Assembly: GCA_032622095.1 (NCBI GenBank)
Contig: CP136063.1
Coordinates: 150,281,379-150,345,378 of the forward strand
Length of the DNA: 64,000 bases
Direction: 5' to 3'
Source: Siphonodentalium dalli
Taxonomy: Eukaryota; Mollusca; Scaphopoda; Gadilida; Siphonodentaliidae
The position numbers were made by a program, and so were the translations under genes. Below the pieces are notes generated by a model. The model saw nothing but the letters and a program-made list of their open reading frames with translations, searched no databases and was not told where the DNA came from. Positions within the stretch are counted from its first letter, which is position 1. Each line of letters opens with the position of its first letter. This document shows, piece by piece, positions 1 through 64,000 of the stretch.

Positions 1-210
1 ATCTTTCATTCATAACTAGGGATACTTATAAAATAAGGATTATTACCTGCATACCCTAAAAATATATGAATGGGACTAAAATAACTAACTCTCAATGAGT
101 ATTGCATTATTAAAGGGTTAATTGACTTTCGTAATCAATCTGAGATCTAGCTATAACTGATAATGAAGAGTTAGGCAGAATAAATAATAATAATTGGTTT
201 TATATAGTGC

Positions 211-473
211 TTAACCCTTCCATGACTGGAGCTTCCTGTAATTTTTCGAAAACCCTGTGCCAATGAATTCTCTTATATATGCGAGTCTCCCATAGGGAGC
301 CTCGCATATACAAGAGAATAAATTGGCCTAACAATATTTACCTTGAAGTTGTAAGCCAGCACATTCTCTTATATATGAGAGGCTCCCTATGAGAGACTTG
401 CATATATAAGAGAATGCACTGGCAGATGATTTTTAATGCTGCACCAGCACAGCTCCTGTCATGAATAGGTTAA
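211..473. mobile_element. TTAA hairpin element, copy A (MITE family 1)
   Basis: Bounded by TTAA. The left end is CCCTTCCATGACTGGAGC and the right end is the inverse of a CTATTCATGACAGGAGCT type. Inside are two hairpins built on cattctcttatatatgcgag and its reverse complement around a tctcccataggga loop. They are separated by a ggcctaacaatatttacctt spacer. TTAA targets with CCC ends resemble piggyBac-type non-autonomous elements; this affiliation is inferred. Confidence 0.85.
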
Positions 474-649
474 TCCACCAACATGCTCTATAAAGATGCT
501 CTATGCATAGCATAACATTGCATTGAGTTTTGTGACTGTGTTGAGATATATACGTCTGCATGTACTCAAGTTCAGCTATCAACAGTGATTATAAAGACAA
601 ATCTTTCTAATGCAACTCCTATAGAATAAATGCCATATGGAACACTGAC

Positions 650-61590
<60,941 letters not shown>

Positions 61591-61762
61591 CTGAAAAAGA
61601 AAGCATATATTAATGAGAACACTTAATTTTTGAAGATTAAGTTATAATAACTTTAAATATTTCATTGTAAAGTGGTCCTGCATAACCAGTTCAAATGTAA
61701 TGTAATTACACTATTATCAAGGTTAACTAGAGGTGTGACTGTCCCAATGGGACTACGGATAC

Positions 61763-62489
61763 CCCCCTGTTTTTAAAATACTAAGATGTTTCACATGTCA
61801 GTAAACATTTAGTTAAAATAATAAAATAACAGTTCCCATTGCAGGTGTACAACCATAACACTAATCTTAAACCTATTGACCGAAAAATGTAGGAATAAAA
61901 GCTTGGACAAAATTATGCATGTTGCGAAAAAATTTCTAAGTCGAAAAAGGGGAATAACTCAACACAAAAAATGTCGGACAGACGTCATAATCGCAGGTGC
62001 ACAGGTTCCCATGGTACTAAATATCAGTGCCAAGATTAAAAAACATTGACCGAAAAATGTAGGAATAAAAGCTCGGACAAAATTATGCATGTTGCAAAAA
62101 AAGTTTCTAAGTCGAAAAAGGGGAATAACTCAACACAAAAAATGTTGGACAGACGTCATAATCGCAGGTGCACAAGTTCCCATGGTACTAAATATCTGTG
62201 CCACGTTTTAAAAAAATTGACCGAAAAATGTAGGAATAACAGCTCGGACAAAAGTATACATGTTGCGAAAAATTTCTAAGTCGAAAAAGGTGAGATAACT
62301 CCACCAAAAAAAGTCCGATAGACGTCATAATCGCAGGTGCACAGGTTCCCATGGTGGTTGATGTCTGTGCCAAGTGTCACGGAAATTGATCAAAAAACGA
62401 CTGAGAAAAACTCCGGACAAAAAAGTGTCCACGGACGGATGGACAAGCTGACTCCAGTATACCCCCCCCTAACTTCGTTGCGGGGGGTA
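61763..62489. mobile_element. Inverted-repeat element with ATACCCCCC ends
   Basis: The left end gatacccccctg and the right-end hairpin atacccccccctaacttcgt/gcggggggtat. Three ~150-bp tandem blocks share gaccgaaaaatgtaggaata and ttctaagtcgaaaaaggggaa. ggacggatggac precedes the end. Short ORFs in it arise from the tandem blocks. Confidence 0.65.
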
Positions 62490-63687
62490 TGATTACTAGT
62501 AACTTAACATAACCATAGATTTGTGCATGTATTTGTAATTTAGCAGCTAGGTTTGAGCTTCAGCCATAGCAAAACATCAGGTCGACTAGACTTTTTACAT
62601 CTATTTTCATCTATTTAGGAAACAGCCTGTTTTCATCCTTAACCCTTTCAACACTGGCTCCCTGCAGTGAACCAAGTGTGCCCTATACCCTGAGGTTTGC
62701 CCAGGATGTTTCTACTATATTATAGACACCTATTATATGCCTGATGTTAGTAATGTTGTAAATCACTATTAGTGATGTTCCCATAATAGGAATCACCCAT
62801 CGATAATAGCCCATCAGATATTAATGGTACATCGCAGTTGAACACAGCTTTTGCCGATTGCCAAAACAAAACAAAAAAATATGTTCGAATATCCAATCAA
62901 AATATGTATGCTTTAACATGTTGGCTGCCACTATGAGTTAACTGAGCTTACCTCATAGTAAACTGTTTCGTGGTAACTGCTACTATGAGTTAATAAGCTG
63001 TGGTGTCCATAGCATATAAATAACAGAAACCACAAGCAACGTAGTTTTACACCCCAATACATACACGATGATCCCATTGATCAATTGTATATGTATAATT
63101 AGAATAGCTTCACTTACAACACTTCCCGCATACCAATACATGTGGCTTGTTTACCCATGAATGCAAGTTTGGTTCCCTGGCAATGAGTGTACAACTGTCT
63201 ATATAAATTTAATTTATCGTGCCTTACACAATTTTAGTAATGATTAAGTGGTTGATCTAGTTTTTATAGTTGTCAGTTGCCACACATTTCATCATGATAG
63301 TAAAATTGCGATTTGCATCGCAGCATGAAGGTCTCATGGCAGCCTTAATACATATAATGATATTGGTTGAACCATCACTCCTAAATACACAAAATATCAA
63401 TACTATCGGTAAAACGTGCAGTACCATGTTGGCATACGAGATGAATTACCCAAAATCTTTCGGCAGGGAACGTGTCAATACATTATGCCCTACAACTGCC
63501 ATATTGCATATAGATAGCAGTTTTAACAGTCTAAAAAAGAAGCTACTGGCATTGTCCAAATAGTCTGATCTGGTTATGTATAATCATGCTAATGCACCTA
63601 CTTGACATACGCCATGGAATATTAAGTTATTCGCTCAATCGTGTGGACACCAAAGAGACTCAAAGGAAGCTTTGAACAGCTGAGTGA
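62490..63687. other. No recognised content near the right edge
   Basis: The upstream part of the ARFGEF intron or 5' flank. I looked for the N-terminal exon (start Met and DCB helix 1) and did not find it. A 97-codon ORF at 63270-63563 has no supporting features. Confidence 0.4.
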
Positions 63688-64000
63688 GCGACCTAATTAT
63701 AGTAAGGAGGGTGGTATATCCCCCTAATAATGAGATAATCCTGACAAGTTAATGTGCAAATGTGGTGGTTACACAGGTCAAGCAGAACCTGAATCATCCA
63801 ATTCCAGAGGTTTGTGGGGAGGTCATGATAAGCACATGGTTGCGTCCTTCTTTTCGTGAGATAATTCTGACGATCATGTGCATGAATGTCATGGTTGCAC
63901 AGCTTAATCATGACCAAATGGGTCTAGTTTTAAAGGAATGCGGGGCTCCATATTATTGTAAGCATGCGGTTGCGTCCACCTTTTACTGAGATAATCCTTA
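63688..64000. repeat. ~129-bp tandem repeat at the right edge
   Basis: tgagataatcctgac, catggttgcgtcc and tgtcatggttgcacag recur with a 129-bp period (63730, 63859, 63988). It runs out of the window. Confidence 0.75.

Noticed and set aside
1-80. Possible ARFGEF exon before a GTAATAATCC donor
   Set aside because: The frame gives residues unrelated to the conserved block expected after E27.
63270-63563. 97-codon plus-strand ORF
   Set aside because: No motif, no splice context and no repeat support; expected length by chance in this composition.

Overview
This is animal nuclear DNA, AT-rich and crowded with repeats. It is most likely from a mollusc and probably a bivalve. That assignment is inference. 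It rests on an intron-rich animal gene, tRNA-derived SINEs, tandem Helitrons, GGAC/GACGG-plus-hairpin repeats and a GGTTTAACGTCG-type repeat of a kind common in molluscan sequence. No bacterial, organellar or viral genes were seen.

One host gene spans almost the whole window on the minus strand. It encodes the large Arf guanine-nucleotide exchange factor ARFGEF1/ARFGEF2 (BIG1/BIG2, a Sec7-domain protein). I placed 27 consecutive coding exons, from 61590 down to 650. All have canonical AG/GT borders and every exon-exon junction keeps the reading frame, giving 3692 coding bases or about 1231 codons. They cover most of the DCB domain, the HUS region with its HUS box, the complete Sec7 domain with the glutamic finger, and the HDS1 to about HDS3 regions. 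The first exon(s) lie beyond the right edge and the C-terminal third lies beyond the left edge. Exons make up about 6% of the window.

The introns are a dense transposon landscape. The main items are: (1) a near-complete but broken hAT DNA transposon at 16267-19565 with TIRs, an 8-bp target duplication and an intron-containing transposase; (2) two non-autonomous hAT elements with perfect 8-bp duplications (11054-12258 and 37719-38650); (3) five unrelated families of short inverted-repeat elements in TTAA targets, one with about 12 copies built from two 20-bp-stem hairpins; (4) two head-to-tail Helitrons at 13328-14552; (5) a foldback element at 27873-28638 whose arms are 16-bp tandem arrays, with coding-like sequence in its core; (6) a family of elements headed by long hairpins, two of them nested in other elements; (7) four SINE copies with interchangeable heads and tails; (8) a 1.9-kb minisatellite that starts 29 bp from a 3' splice site; and (9) several tandem arrays that end in a GGAC-rich stretch and a G/C-rich hairpin.

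Nothing here looks like a new multi-gene system. The parts most worth a second look are the foldback element with its core ORF, the tandem Helitrons, the modular repeat ends, the shared-TTAA element pairs, and the repeats sitting right next to splice sites of the Sec7-encoding exons.
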